In this document: positions 1 to 6,400 of the stretch, in pieces
How the letters are laid out: every line of letters begins with the position of its first letter
How positions within the stretch are numbered: position 1 is the first letter of the stretch
DNA from: Solirubrobacteraceae bacterium
GTDB lineage: Bacteria > Actinomycetota > Thermoleophilia > Solirubrobacterales > Solirubrobacteraceae
DNA: 7,559 nucleotides
Direction: 5' to 3'
Assembly: GCA_019683665.1 (NCBI GenBank)
Contig: JADGIB010000172.1
Span: 1-7,559, forward strand
The notes under the pieces: generated by a model
The model's database searches: none
The model's input: only the letters and a program-made list of their open reading frames with translations
Told to the model about the DNA's origin: nothing
Made by a program: the position numbers and the translations under genes

Positions 1-99
1 GGGCTGGCAGTTCGCCGAGGGGGTCGGCGGGGAGGAGTACGCGGCGATGGCGCTGCGCTGGCGCGAGGAGGGCGCGCAGATCGTCGGCGGCTGCTGCGG
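1..99 (+). repeat. 99-bp perfect direct repeat, copy A (inside fusion gene copy 1)
   Basis: Bases 1-99 are identical to 2856-2954 with no mismatch, including all synonymous positions, and mismatch begins at base 100 (G against C). The repeat may continue upstream of the window. It encodes the segment from GWQFAEG to the Zn motif GGCCG. Confidence 0.95.
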
Positions 100-976
100 G
101 GTCGGCCCCGGCCACATCGCCGCCGCGCGCGAGCGCCTCGAGGGCACCCCGCTCGGGCGCGAGCGGCGGGCCAGCCGCTTCGACGAGGAGCGCGCCGCGA
201 CGAAGCGCCCGCCGCGCCGCTGGACCGACCGCCGCGGCCGCGACCTCTACCCGCTGCCGTTCCCCGACCTCGTCGTCGAGCCCGGCGTGTTCGCGCCGCG
301 CACCGGCTCGTTCATGCCCTGGAAGTACCTGCGCAACGAGGGGATCGGCGCCCACCAGCGCTGCCTCGACGTCGGCTGCGGCACCGGCATCCTCGCCGTC
401 CAGCTCGCCCTGAACGGGGCCACCCACGTCCACGCGATCGACGTCGACCCGCGCGCCGTCGCCAACACGCGCGACAACGCGTTCCGCAACGGGGTCGCCG
501 ACCGCGTCACCGTCCAGCACGTCGACCTGTACCCGTGGGTGCCCGAGGAGCGCTACGAGGTCATCGTCTCCTCGCTCTACCAGGTGCCGGTCGACCCGTT
601 CCAGCGGGTGTCGGGCCACCGCCCCGTCGACTACTGGGGCCGCAACGCCTTCGACAAGCTCATCGAGAAGCTCCCGCAGGCGCTCGCCGCCGAGGGCGTC
701 GCCTATCTCGTCCAGCTCTCGTTCCTGTCCCAGCAGCGCACCGACGAGCTGCTGCAGCGGGCGGGGCTGGAGGCGACCGTCGTCGACTACGACCTGTTCA
801 ACTTCCCCTCGTACTTCCGCGAGGGGATCGCCCAGATCGAGCGGGTCGAGGAGCTGTCGGACGCCTACCACCTGCGCATGTCCGAGCACGACGTCGCCGT
901 CGCCTACCTGCTCGAGGTGCGCCGCGCCGGCGAGGGCGCGAGCGCGAACGGCGTCCCCTGGGCCCGGCGGTCATGA
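2..976 (+). CDS. Homocysteine S-methyltransferase / SAM-dependent methyltransferase fusion (copy 1, 5' end outside window)
   Basis: The frame is open from base 2, so the gene begins upstream of the window. The visible 324 residues start in the last part of a homocysteine S-methyltransferase (BHMT/MmuM) barrel, with the VGGCCGV Zn-thiolate motif (the two Cys codons at 92-97). A charged linker follows, then a class I methyltransferase domain with SAM motif I LDVGCGTG (365-388) and the acidic strand-2 end AIDVDP. The NPPY-like position after motif IV reads SSLYQVPVDP, so it is not a typical PrmC/HemK-type amino-N methylase. Inferred role: the barrel methylates homocysteine to methionine in the cytosol, while the C-terminal domain uses SAM on an unknown acceptor. 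A full paralogue lies at 2059-3792, similar along the whole visible length; bases 1-99 are identical to 2856-2954. The stop codon overlaps the next start by 4 bases (ATGA), which suggests translational coupling to the regulator. The family calls are firm; the methyl donor and acceptor are not known. Confidence 0.88.
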   Translation, partial: GWQFAEGVGGEEYAAMALRWREEGAQIVGGCCGVGPGHIAAARERLEGTPLGRERRASRFDEERAATKRPPRRWTDRRGRDLYPLPFPDLVVEPGVFAPRTGSFMPWKYLRNEGIGAHQRCLDVGCGTGILAVQLALNGATHVHAIDVDPRAVANTRDNAFRNGVADRVTVQHVDLYPWVPEERYEVIVSSLYQVPVDPFQRVSGHRPVDYWGRNAFDKLIEKLPQALAAEGVAYLVQLSFLSQQRTDELLQRAGLEATVVDYDLFNFPSYFREGIAQIERVEELSDAYHLRMSEHDVAVAYLLEVRRAGEGASANGVPWARRS

Positions 977-1932
977 GCCCGTCGCCGCAGCTCGCCGACC
1001 CCGCCGCCGAGGTCGTTGCGCTGCGCGCCCGGCTCGACGCGCTGCTCGGCGTGCGCGCCGCCGTCCGGCGGCTGGCCGAGCTGGGCCCGGTCGCCGAGAT
1101 CGTCGACCGCGGGCCGGCCGAGGCGGCCGCCGCGCTCGGCCTCGGGCGGGTCCTGCTCAGCCGCGTCGAGGACGGCGCCCTCGTCGCTGAGGCCCTTCAC
1201 GCGCCCGCCGACCCGGACGGCGCGCCGGTGACGCTCGCGCGGCTGCAGGAGCGCCCGGTGCCGATCGACTACCCGCTCGTCGAGGGCGAGGTCCTGCGCC
1301 GCCGCCGCCCGCAGCTCGTCGAGCCCGACCCGGAGGCGCCGGTCCCGGCCAGCCGCCACGCGTTCGCCGACGCCATGGGCTGGGAGACGTACGTGGCCGC
1401 GCCGATCGTCCTCGAGGCGCGCGTCATCGGCTTCTTCCAGGGCGACCGCCCGGCGGGGCCGGTCGTCGGCGAGGTCGAGCGCGACGGGCTGGGCGACTTC
1501 GCCGACGGCTTCGCGCTCGTCTTCGAGCGCGCGATCCTGCGCCGCCGGCTGCGGATCCAGCGCCAGGAGATGCGCCAGGTCGCCAGCTGGGCCGACGCGC
1601 GCACGAGCGAGCTCAGCGACCGCGCGGTCACGCTCGCGTTCGACCGCGAGCCGGCCGACGAGGAGGCCGGCGGGCGGGCCGTCTCCGGCGCGGGGCCGGA
1701 CACGGGCGCGCTGCGCGACCTCCTCACCCGCCGCGAGCTCGACGTCCTCGAGCTCATGGTCAAGGGCGAGACGAACGCCGGGATCGCCCGCGCCCTCGTC
1801 GTCTCCGAGGGCACGGTGAAGTTCCACGTCAAGAACATCCTGCGCAAGCTCCACGCGTCCAACCGCGCCGAGGCGACGTCGCGCTACCTGCGCCTGACGC
1901 TGCGCCGCGGCGAGGGCCCGCCGGCGATCTAG
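973..1932 (+). CDS. GAF-domain LuxR-family transcriptional regulator
   Basis: This 319-residue protein starts at ATG 973, overlapping the previous stop (ATGA). An open frame continues upstream to 535, but that part is only a shadow of the fusion gene. The layout is: a short coiled helix (about 12-37), a GAF-like sensory domain (about 38-190, with VAAPIVLEARVIGFFQGD typical of the GAF core), a second helical linker (190-215), an acidic/Gly-rich hinge, and a LuxR/FixJ HTH at about 250-307. The HTH shows LTRRELDVLELMVKG, the recognition-helix region SEGTVKFHVKNILRKL and the usual SNRAEA end. There is no receiver domain and no phosphoacceptor Asp, so it is not a standard response regulator; the GAF domain probably senses a small ligand. 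It sits between two paralogous methyl-transfer fusion genes, directly upstream of a promoter with an 18-bp palindrome, a plausible target. Regulation of these genes by it is inference. Confidence 0.9.
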   Translation: MSPSPQLADPAAEVVALRARLDALLGVRAAVRRLAELGPVAEIVDRGPAEAAAALGLGRVLLSRVEDGALVAEALHAPADPDGAPVTLARLQERPVPIDYPLVEGEVLRRRRPQLVEPDPEAPVPASRHAFADAMGWETYVAAPIVLEARVIGFFQGDRPAGPVVGEVERDGLGDFADGFALVFERAILRRRLRIQRQEMRQVASWADARTSELSDRAVTLAFDREPADEEAGGRAVSGAGPDTGALRDLLTRRELDVLELMVKGETNAGIARALVVSEGTVKFHVKNILRKLHASNRAEATSRYLRLTLRRGEGPPAI

Positions 1933-1947
1933 CCCATCGGCCAGGGG

Positions 1948-1968
1948 AAACCTCCCCCACGGGGGTGG
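1948..1968 (+). promoter_or_regulatory. Inverted-repeat operator upstream of the copy 2 fusion gene
   Basis: AAA is followed by CCTCCCCCACGGGGGTGG, an 18-bp inverted repeat with one mismatched position per arm (T against T). The CCTCCC arm starts 38 bases upstream of a -10-like CAAGAT (1989-1994). The same arrangement recurs before the GcvT-like gene and purU in this window. If the -10 is right, the palindrome is centred near -41, the position used by class II activators such as LuxR proteins. No T-tract follows, so a terminator is unlikely. Confidence 0.55.
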
Positions 1969-1988
1969 CGGCGGTCAGGGCCCCTCAC

Positions 1989-1994
1989 CAAGAT
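1989..1994 (+). promoter_or_regulatory. Putative -10 element of the copy 2 fusion gene
   Basis: CAAGAT matches the TANNNT core only at A2 and T6. It is called because its spacing from the CCTCCC box (38 bases) matches the two better -10 elements at 6444-6449 and 6291-6296. It overlaps the ATG at 1993, which argues against that ATG as the translation start. Confidence 0.35.
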
Positions 1995-2020
1995 GGCGGC
2001 CGGTCGTGTGGGAGAGAGGC

Positions 2021-2062
2021 GTGGTCCCGGGTCGAACAGCAGCGAGGCGGCGCGCGTCGTGA
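2021..2062 (+). CDS. Possible 13-codon leader ORF (uORF) coupled to the fusion gene
   Basis: A purine-rich Shine-Dalgarno-like run (GGGAGAGAGG, 2010-2019) precedes GTG 2021. This opens a 13-codon frame reading VVPGRTAARRRAS with a stop TGA at 2060-2062. That stop overlaps GTG 2059, an in-frame start of the fusion gene, as GTGA, the same kind of junction seen at the other tandem gene boundaries here. If translated, it could couple or attenuate synthesis of the downstream enzyme. It is very short and could be chance in GC-rich DNA; the strong SD-like run could simply belong to a leader of another kind. Confidence 0.2.
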   Translation: MVPGRTAARRRAS

Positions 2063-3792
2063 CCGTGCCCGCGACCGCGTCGGCGTACGCCGTCGTGCAG
2101 GAGGCGCTCGCCGCGCAGCGCTGCGTGATCCTCGACGGCGGCGTCGCGACCGAGCTGCCCGACGAGACGCTCACCGGCGGCCCGCAGAGCGAGCGGCTGT
2201 GGGGCATCCGCGCGCTCGCCTCCGCGCCGGGCCAGGTGAAGGCCGTCCACCGCCGCTACGTCGACGTCGGCTGCGACGTCGTCACGACGAACACGTGGGG
2301 GCTCGCGTCGGCGGTCGCCGCCGAGGACCAGCGGCCGTGGGACGACGCCCCCGAGCCGGTGACCTGGCTGGAGGTCGCGCGCCGCGGGGTGCGGGTCGCG
2401 CGCCAGGCGATCGCCGAGGGCGGCCGCGACGGCCGGGTCGCGGTGGCGTTCTCGCTGAACGCCGACCTCGACGGCGAGGACGGGCGCGAGACGGTCCGCC
2501 TGCTCACGCGCGCCTTCCGCGACGAGGCGCCCGACCTCATCCTCCTGGAGACGCTGTCGCTCGTGCGCCCGTCGCTCTACGACACCGTCGGGCGGCTGCT
2601 GGACACCGGCCTGCCGGTGTGGCTGTCGTTCCGGCGCTGCCGCCACGGGGTGTGCGGCGTGTACGGGCAGCACTGGGGCGGTCCGGAGGGGGACGCGTTC
2701 GGGCGGGCGGCGCGGCGCTTCGAGGAGATGGGCGTCGACGCGCTGCTGGTCAACTGCATCCCGCCCGACCACGTCGACGGGATGATCGGCTTCCTGCGGG
2801 ACTTCACCGACCTGCCGCTGGGCGTCTACCCGAACCTGGGCTACCTGACGAGCGCGGGCTGGCAGTTCGCCGAGGGGGTCGGCGGGGAGGAGTACGCGGC
2901 GATGGCGCTGCGCTGGCGCGAGGAGGGCGCGCAGATCGTCGGCGGCTGCTGCGGCGTGACGCCCGCGCACATCGCCGCGGCCCGCGAGCGGCTGGCCGGC
3001 ACCGCCCCGGGCCGCCGGCGGGCCGAGCCGGGGCCCGCGGCCGGCGGGGCCGCCGGCGCCCGCGACCGCCACGCCGAGCCGTGGGTCGACGACCGCGGCC
3101 GCTCGCTCTACCCGCTGCGCGTCCCCGAGCTCGTCGCCGACCGCTCGGGCGCCGACCCGACGCCGAGCTCGTTCCTGCTCTGGCGCCACCTCTTCCAGCA
3201 CCGGATCGGCGAGGGGCGCCGCTGCCTGGACGTCGGCTGCGGCACCGGCCTGCAGGCGATCCAGCTCGCGCTCAACGACGCCCAGCACGTCCACGCGATC
3301 GACGTCGACCCGCTCGCGGTCGAGGACACGCTCACGAACGCGTTCCGCAACGGGGTCGACGCGCGCGTGACCGCCGCGACCGTCGACCTGTACCCGTGGG
3401 TGCCCGATGAGCGCTACGACACGATCGTCGCCTGCCTGGACCAGACGCCGGTCGACCCCTTCCGCCACGCCTCGTCGCACCGGCCCGTCGACTACTGGGG
3501 CCGCAACCTCGTCGACCACCTCATCCGGCTGCTGCCGGAGGCGCTGACCGACGACGGCGAGGCCTACGTGACGCTTCTGTCGATCCTGTCCCAGGAGCGG
3601 ACGGTCGACATGCTCGCCCAGCACGGGCTGCGCGGCGAGGTCGTGGACTTCGCCGTCGTCCCGTTCGGCGAGCCGTTCCGGGAGAGCCAGGACCAGATCG
3701 AACGCGTCGAGGGGCTCTCCGACGCCTACCACCTGAAGCTCGGCCGGACCGAGGCGATGGTGGCCTACCTCGTGAGGATGACCCGCCGATGA
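2059..3792 (+). CDS. Homocysteine S-methyltransferase / SAM-dependent methyltransferase fusion (copy 2, complete)
   Basis: From GTG 2059 this is 577 residues. Residues about 20-315 form a homocysteine S-methyltransferase barrel: it starts VILDGGVATEL and has TTNTWG, the first Zn Cys in LVNCIPP (C233) and the paired Cys in GGCC (C297, C298), matching the three Zn ligands of BHMT. A Gly/Ala/Arg-rich linker (about 312-342) leads to a class I methyltransferase domain with motif I LDVGCGTG (390-397), AIDVDP (413-418) and ACLDQTPVDP in place of NPPY. Known chemistry of the first half: methyl transfer to homocysteine giving methionine; the donor cannot be told from sequence. The second half uses SAM on an unknown substrate. 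The ATG at 1993 is in frame, giving 599 residues, but has no SD and overlaps the putative -10, so I prefer GTG 2059 (2065 is also possible). The stop overlaps the kinase start as ATGA. Confidence 0.87.
   Translation: MTVPATASAYAVVQEALAAQRCVILDGGVATELPDETLTGGPQSERLWGIRALASAPGQVKAVHRRYVDVGCDVVTTNTWGLASAVAAEDQRPWDDAPEPVTWLEVARRGVRVARQAIAEGGRDGRVAVAFSLNADLDGEDGRETVRLLTRAFRDEAPDLILLETLSLVRPSLYDTVGRLLDTGLPVWLSFRRCRHGVCGVYGQHWGGPEGDAFGRAARRFEEMGVDALLVNCIPPDHVDGMIGFLRDFTDLPLGVYPNLGYLTSAGWQFAEGVGGEEYAAMALRWREEGAQIVGGCCGVTPAHIAAARERLAGTAPGRRRAEPGPAAGGAAGARDRHAEPWVDDRGRSLYPLRVPELVADRSGADPTPSSFLLWRHLFQHRIGEGRRCLDVGCGTGLQAIQLALNDAQHVHAIDVDPLAVEDTLTNAFRNGVDARVTAATVDLYPWVPDERYDTIVACLDQTPVDPFRHASSHRPVDYWGRNLVDHLIRLLPEALTDDGEAYVTLLSILSQERTVDMLAQHGLRGEVVDFAVVPFGEPFRESQDQIERVEGLSDAYHLKLGRTEAMVAYLVRMTRR
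2856..2954 (+). repeat. 99-bp perfect direct repeat, copy B (inside fusion gene copy 2)
   Basis: This is the partner of bases 1-99, at an offset of 2855. Beyond it the paralogues diverge clearly at both DNA and protein level, with only shorter shared patches such as those around AIDVDP, the segment before WVPDERYD, and VDYWGRN. Confidence 0.95.
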
Positions 3793-4682
3793 GCGTGACT
3801 GTGGTTGGTTCGATTGCCTATGACCGGGTGAAGACGCCGTTCGGGGAGCGGCAGCGGATGTTGGGTGGGGCGGCGACGCATTTCGCGTTGGCGGCGTCGT
3901 TCTTCGATGAGGTGCGTCTGGTCGGCCCGGTGGGGGAGGACTTCACCGACATGGATGTGCTGCGCACGCGCGGGTCGGTGGTCGATGATGTGCAGCGCGT
4001 GGCGGGCGGGGAGACGTTCTTCTGGCATGGCGAGTACGGGTGGGATCTCAACTCGCGCGAGACGCTGGAGACGCGGCTGGGGGTGTTCGAGACGTTCGAC
4101 CCCGAGCTGTCGGAGGCCTCCCGGGGGGCCGACACGCTGTTTCTGGCCAACATCCAGCCGGATGTGCAGCGGGCGGTGCGCGCGCAGTGCCGGGCGTCGT
4201 TTGTGGCGATGGACTCGATGAACCTGTGGATCGAGACCGCGCGTGACAGCCTGGTGCAGACGATCGGGATGGTCGACTGCGTGATCCTCAACGACGCCGA
4301 GCTGCGCCAGCTGACCGCCAAGCCCAACCTGGTGTCGGCGGCCCGGGAGGTGCTGGCCATGGGGCCCAGCGTGGTGGTGGCCAAGCAGGGCGAGTACGGC
4401 GCGGCGCTGGTGACCGCCGATGAGTTCTTCAGCCTGCCCGCCTACCCGCTGGAGACGGTGGTGGACCCCACGGGGGCAGGCGACACGTTCGCCGGCGGGT
4501 TCGTGGGCTGGCTGTCGGGCCACCCCGGCGACTACCGCACCGCGATGGCCTACGGCACCGCTCTGGCCTCCTTCAACGTCGAGGAGTTCGGCACCGAGCG
4601 CGTCCTGCGCCTCACCCGCGAGGAGATCGAAGACCGCGTCCAGCACCTCGGCGCGATCACCCGGCTCCCCCTCCCGGTGTGA
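3789..4682 (+). CDS. PfkB/ribokinase-family kinase (candidate adenosine kinase)
   Basis: This 297-residue protein starts at ATG 3789, overlapping the fusion gene stop (ATGA). It has the PfkB plan: N-terminal beta strand VTVVGSIAYD, the Gly-Gly substrate motif LGGAATHFALA (25-35), the NxxE motif NDAE (168-171) and the C-terminal signature DPTGAGDTFAGG (226-237) with catalytic base D232 and the anion-hole Gly residues. Length is normal for the family. The family transfers ATP phosphate to sugars or nucleosides. Next to SAM-cycle genes, the most economical guess is adenosine kinase, removing adenosine released when SAH is hydrolysed; a ribose or other sugar kinase remains possible. Codon use differs from the fusion gene: many GTG, CTG, GGG and T-ending codons at the start (GTTGGTTCGATT), shifting to the C-ending local style after about 4540. 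The stop overlaps the next GTG start. Confidence 0.9.
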   Translation: MSVTVVGSIAYDRVKTPFGERQRMLGGAATHFALAASFFDEVRLVGPVGEDFTDMDVLRTRGSVVDDVQRVAGGETFFWHGEYGWDLNSRETLETRLGVFETFDPELSEASRGADTLFLANIQPDVQRAVRAQCRASFVAMDSMNLWIETARDSLVQTIGMVDCVILNDAELRQLTAKPNLVSAAREVLAMGPSVVVAKQGEYGAALVTADEFFSLPAYPLETVVDPTGAGDTFAGGFVGWLSGHPGDYRTAMAYGTALASFNVEEFGTERVLRLTREEIEDRVQHLGAITRLPLPV

Positions 4683-5122
4683 GCACGCCCGACGACCACC
4701 GCCGGATCGCCCGCCTCGTCCTCGAGGAGATGTGGGGCCGGGGGCGGCTCGAGCTCGCCGACGAGCTCTACGCCCCCGGTTACGTCGACCACGCCGTCCG
4801 CGGGCCCGAGCCGCAGACCGTCCTCGGGCCCGAGGGCATCAAGGCCGCGGTGCGGGCGTTCCGGGCCGCGTTCCCGGACCTGGCCTACACGGTCGAGGAG
4901 ACGATGGCCGAGCGCGACCTCGTCATGGCCCGCTTCTCCGCCCGCGGCACCCACACCGGCGCGGCGTTCCTCGGCGTCGAGCCGACCGGCCGCGAGGTCG
5001 CCTACACCGGGACCGACATCAACCGCATCGTCGACGGGCGGATCGTCGAGTCCTGGGTCCACTACGACGCCCTGGGGCTGCTCGAGCAGCTCGGGCTCGT
5101 GCCCGAGATCCCCGGCATGTGA
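4679..5122 (+). CDS. SnoaL-like / ester cyclase-type polyketide cyclase family protein
   Basis: This 147-residue protein begins at GTG 4679 and overlaps the kinase stop by 4 bases (GTGA), so it is probably translated by coupling; no separate SD is seen. The sequence fits the SnoaL-like branch of the NTF2-like cone fold: an N-terminal helix with MWGRGRLELADELYAPGYVDH, the central GPEGIKAAVRAFRAAFPDL, and C-terminal strands GTDINRIVDGRIVESWVHYD ending in a short helix with LLEQLG. Length is typical (130-150). Members include polyketide cyclases, ester cyclases and many uncharacterised small-molecule-binding proteins; the sequence does not say which. Its place in the fusion gene-kinase operon suggests a link to the methylated or phosphorylated product, but that is inference. 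It ends 8 bases from the convergent small ORF with no clear terminator between. Confidence 0.8.
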   Translation: MSTPDDHRRIARLVLEEMWGRGRLELADELYAPGYVDHAVRGPEPQTVLGPEGIKAAVRAFRAAFPDLAYTVEETMAERDLVMARFSARGTHTGAAFLGVEPTGREVAYTGTDINRIVDGRIVESWVHYDALGLLEQLGLVPEIPGM

Positions 5123-5130
5123 GCCGGGCC

Positions 5131-5370
5131 TCAGCGCACGGCGGCGGCGTCGAGCGCGCGCAGCGCCTCGTCGGCGACCCCGGTCGACGCCGCCTCGGCC
5201 GGGACCTCGCACAGCGCGGCGGCCCGGGCGGCCAGGGCGTCGGCCGATGCGCCGCGCGCGGCGGCGTGCGCGCTCGCCGCCTGCAGCGCCCGGGCCTGGA
5301 GGCGCTCGGCCCGCCCGGGGTCGGCCGCCGGCGTCCCCTCGGTCCCGATCGCGTTGCTCGCCGACGCCAT
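5131..5370 (-). CDS. Small alanine-rich protein of unknown function, downstream of purU
   Basis: This 79-residue ORF reads MASASNAIGTEG to ALDAAAVR; 31 of 79 residues are Ala. It contains one Cys and looks largely helical, with possible heptad-like LQARALQAA stretches; there is no signal peptide or membrane segment. I do not recognise a family. Support for it being real: it starts 16 bases after the purU stop on the same strand and has a good Shine-Dalgarno (GAGAGGGGAG just before CC-ATG), so it is likely the second gene of a purU operon. Against it: low-complexity Ala-rich ORFs arise easily in DNA this GC-rich. It converges with the SnoaL-like gene 8 bases away. Confidence 0.6.
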   Translation of the reverse strand: MASASNAIGTEGTPAADPGRAERLQARALQAASAHAAARGASADALAARAAALCEVPAEAASTGVADEALRALDAAAVR

Positions 5371-5386
5371 GGCTCCCCTCTCGGCC

Positions 5387-6283
5387 TCAGAACACGACGG
5401 TCGAGTTGCCGTGGACGAGGATGCGGTCCTCGCAGTGCCACTGCACGGCCCGGGCGAGGACCGTCCGCTCGATGTCGGCGCCCATCCGCGTCAGCTCCTC
5501 GACCGTGTGGCGGTGGTTCACCCGGATCACGTCCTGCTCGATGATCGGGCCCTCGTCGAGGTCCTCGGTCACGTAGTGGGCGGTGGCGCCGATGAGCTTC
5601 ACCCCGCGCTCCTTGGCCCGCTCGTACGGGCCCGCGCCGGCGAACGCCGGCAGGAACGAGTGGTGGATATTGATGATCGGCGTCCCGATGCGGTCGAGGA
5701 AGTCGGCGCTGAGGACCTGCATGTAGCGGGCGAGGACGATGAGGTCGAAGGCGCCGCCGCCCATGAGCTCGAGCTCGTGCGCCTCGGCCTGCGGCTTCGT
5801 GTCCCTCGTGACCGGCACGTGCTCGTAGGGCACGTCGAAGCGGTCGACCTCGGCGGCCAGGTCCGGCCAGTTGGAGACGACGAGCCCGATCGCCATGTCG
5901 AGCTCGCCGCGGCGGGCGCGCCACAGGAGGTCGAGCAGGCAGTGGTCGTAGCGCGACACCATGATCGCGACGCGCTTGGGCCGCGAGGCGTCGTTGATGT
6001 GGAAGCGCATCCCGCGCGGCTGGGCGACCTCGCGGTCGAACGCCTCGCGCAGCTCCCCGAGCGCGTCGCCGACCCCGGGCAGGTGGAACTCGAGCCGCAG
6101 GAAGAAGCGGCCGCCCTCCGGGTCGGTCGAGTACTGGTCGGAGGTGATGATGTTCGCCCCCCGGTCCGCCAGGAACGTCGTGACCGCCGCGACGATTCCC
6201 GGGCCGTCCGCGCACGAGACGAGGAGACGGGCCGTGTCGTGGTTGCGCTGGCCGGCCGTGCCGGCGGTCGTCGAGGTCGCCAT
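5387..6283 (-). CDS. purU: Formyltetrahydrofolate deformylase
   Basis: This 298-residue enzyme hydrolyses 10-formyl-THF to formate and THF, rebalancing cytosolic one-carbon folates and supplying formate to PurT-type purine synthesis. An N-terminal ACT domain (about 18-95; ARLLVSCADGPGIVAAVTTFLADRGANI in two halves) is followed by a short linker and a formyl-transferase domain (about 103-298). The catalytic triad is visible: N205 and H207 in INIHHSFLPAF, and D243 in DLDEGPIIEQ. Length matches PurU (about 280-300), and the ACT domain plus IHHSFLP rule out PurN. The ATG at 6283 follows a TATCGT -10-like element by only 7 bases, so the mRNA is probably leaderless. It is divergent from a GcvT-like gene that would also use folate, and shares an operator-like box with it. 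The family is often regulated by methionine and glycine through the ACT domain in E. coli; that is not shown here. Confidence 0.96.
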   Translation of the reverse strand: MATSTTAGTAGQRNHDTARLLVSCADGPGIVAAVTTFLADRGANIITSDQYSTDPEGGRFFLRLEFHLPGVGDALGELREAFDREVAQPRGMRFHINDASRPKRVAIMVSRYDHCLLDLLWRARRGELDMAIGLVVSNWPDLAAEVDRFDVPYEHVPVTRDTKPQAEAHELELMGGGAFDLIVLARYMQVLSADFLDRIGTPIINIHHSFLPAFAGAGPYERAKERGVKLIGATAHYVTEDLDEGPIIEQDVIRVNHRHTVEELTRMGADIERTVLARAVQWHCEDRILVHGNSTVVF

Positions 6284-6290
6284 CGCCGGG

Positions 6291-6296
6291 ACGATA
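6291..6296 (-). promoter_or_regulatory. -10 element of purU, leaderless promoter
   Basis: On the minus strand TATCGT is followed by 7 bases (CCCGGCG) and then the ATG of purU. A start of transcription about 7 bases past the -10 would coincide with the start codon. No SD is present in this interval. Confidence 0.55.
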
Positions 6297-6319
6297 TGGG
6301 GGCGCTCGGGGTCCGTTCA

Positions 6320-6340
6320 CCACCAGGCGGGAGGGTCTTT
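6320..6340 (-). promoter_or_regulatory. Operator-like CCTCCC/GGTGG box of purU
   Basis: The minus strand reads AAAGAC then CCTCCCGCCTGGTGG. The CCTCCC arm begins 38 bases upstream of the purU -10, like the boxes at 1948-1968 and 6401-6421. The right arm (GGTGG) is a base shorter and the repeat is less perfect than in the other two copies. A TGAACG sequence lies at the -35 position. Confidence 0.45.
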
Positions 6341-6356
6341 GCCCGCCATCCGGGCA
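6340..6356. repeat. Inverted repeat between the divergent promoters
   Basis: TGCCCG-CCATC-CGGGCA is a perfect 6-bp inverted repeat with a 5-base centre, located between the purU box and the GcvT-like gene box. It has no T-tract, so it is more likely a protein site or a chance hairpin than a terminator. Confidence 0.4.
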
Positions 6357-6400
6357 GGTCGAGCCCTCCCCGCGGCCCCCAACCCGTCCGGGAAGGCCGC

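Noticed and set aside
535..972. Open frame upstream of and in frame with the LuxR gene
   Set aside because: It is Arg/Pro/Gly-rich and overlaps the well-supported methyltransferase domain in another frame; the family-like sequence starts at ATG 973.
1951..1968. The CCTCCC/GGGTGG palindrome as an intrinsic terminator of the LuxR gene
   Set aside because: No T-tract follows, and the same element recurs at fixed distance from -10-like sequences, so a promoter role fits better.
1996..2060. Glycine riboswitch suggested by GTGTGGGAGAGA before a one-carbon gene
   Set aside because: Only the GGAGAG-like piece is present; the conserved CGCCGAAGG core and pairing partners are missing.
1965..3410. Long plus-strand frame of 481 codons across the copy 2 fusion gene
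   Set aside because: It is Arg/Ala-rich without motifs and lies over a gene with clear catalytic motifs in another frame; typical of GC-rich shadow frames.
1975..3732. 585-codon minus-strand frame opposite the copy 2 fusion gene
   Set aside because: It is low complexity (Arg, Asp, Ala, Val), without recognisable domains, and antisense to a strongly supported gene.
4550..5212. Minus-strand frame of 220 codons opposite the SnoaL-like gene
   Set aside because: It has no motif and an Arg/Gly-rich composition; the plus strand encodes a recognisable SnoaL-like fold with operon-style overlap.
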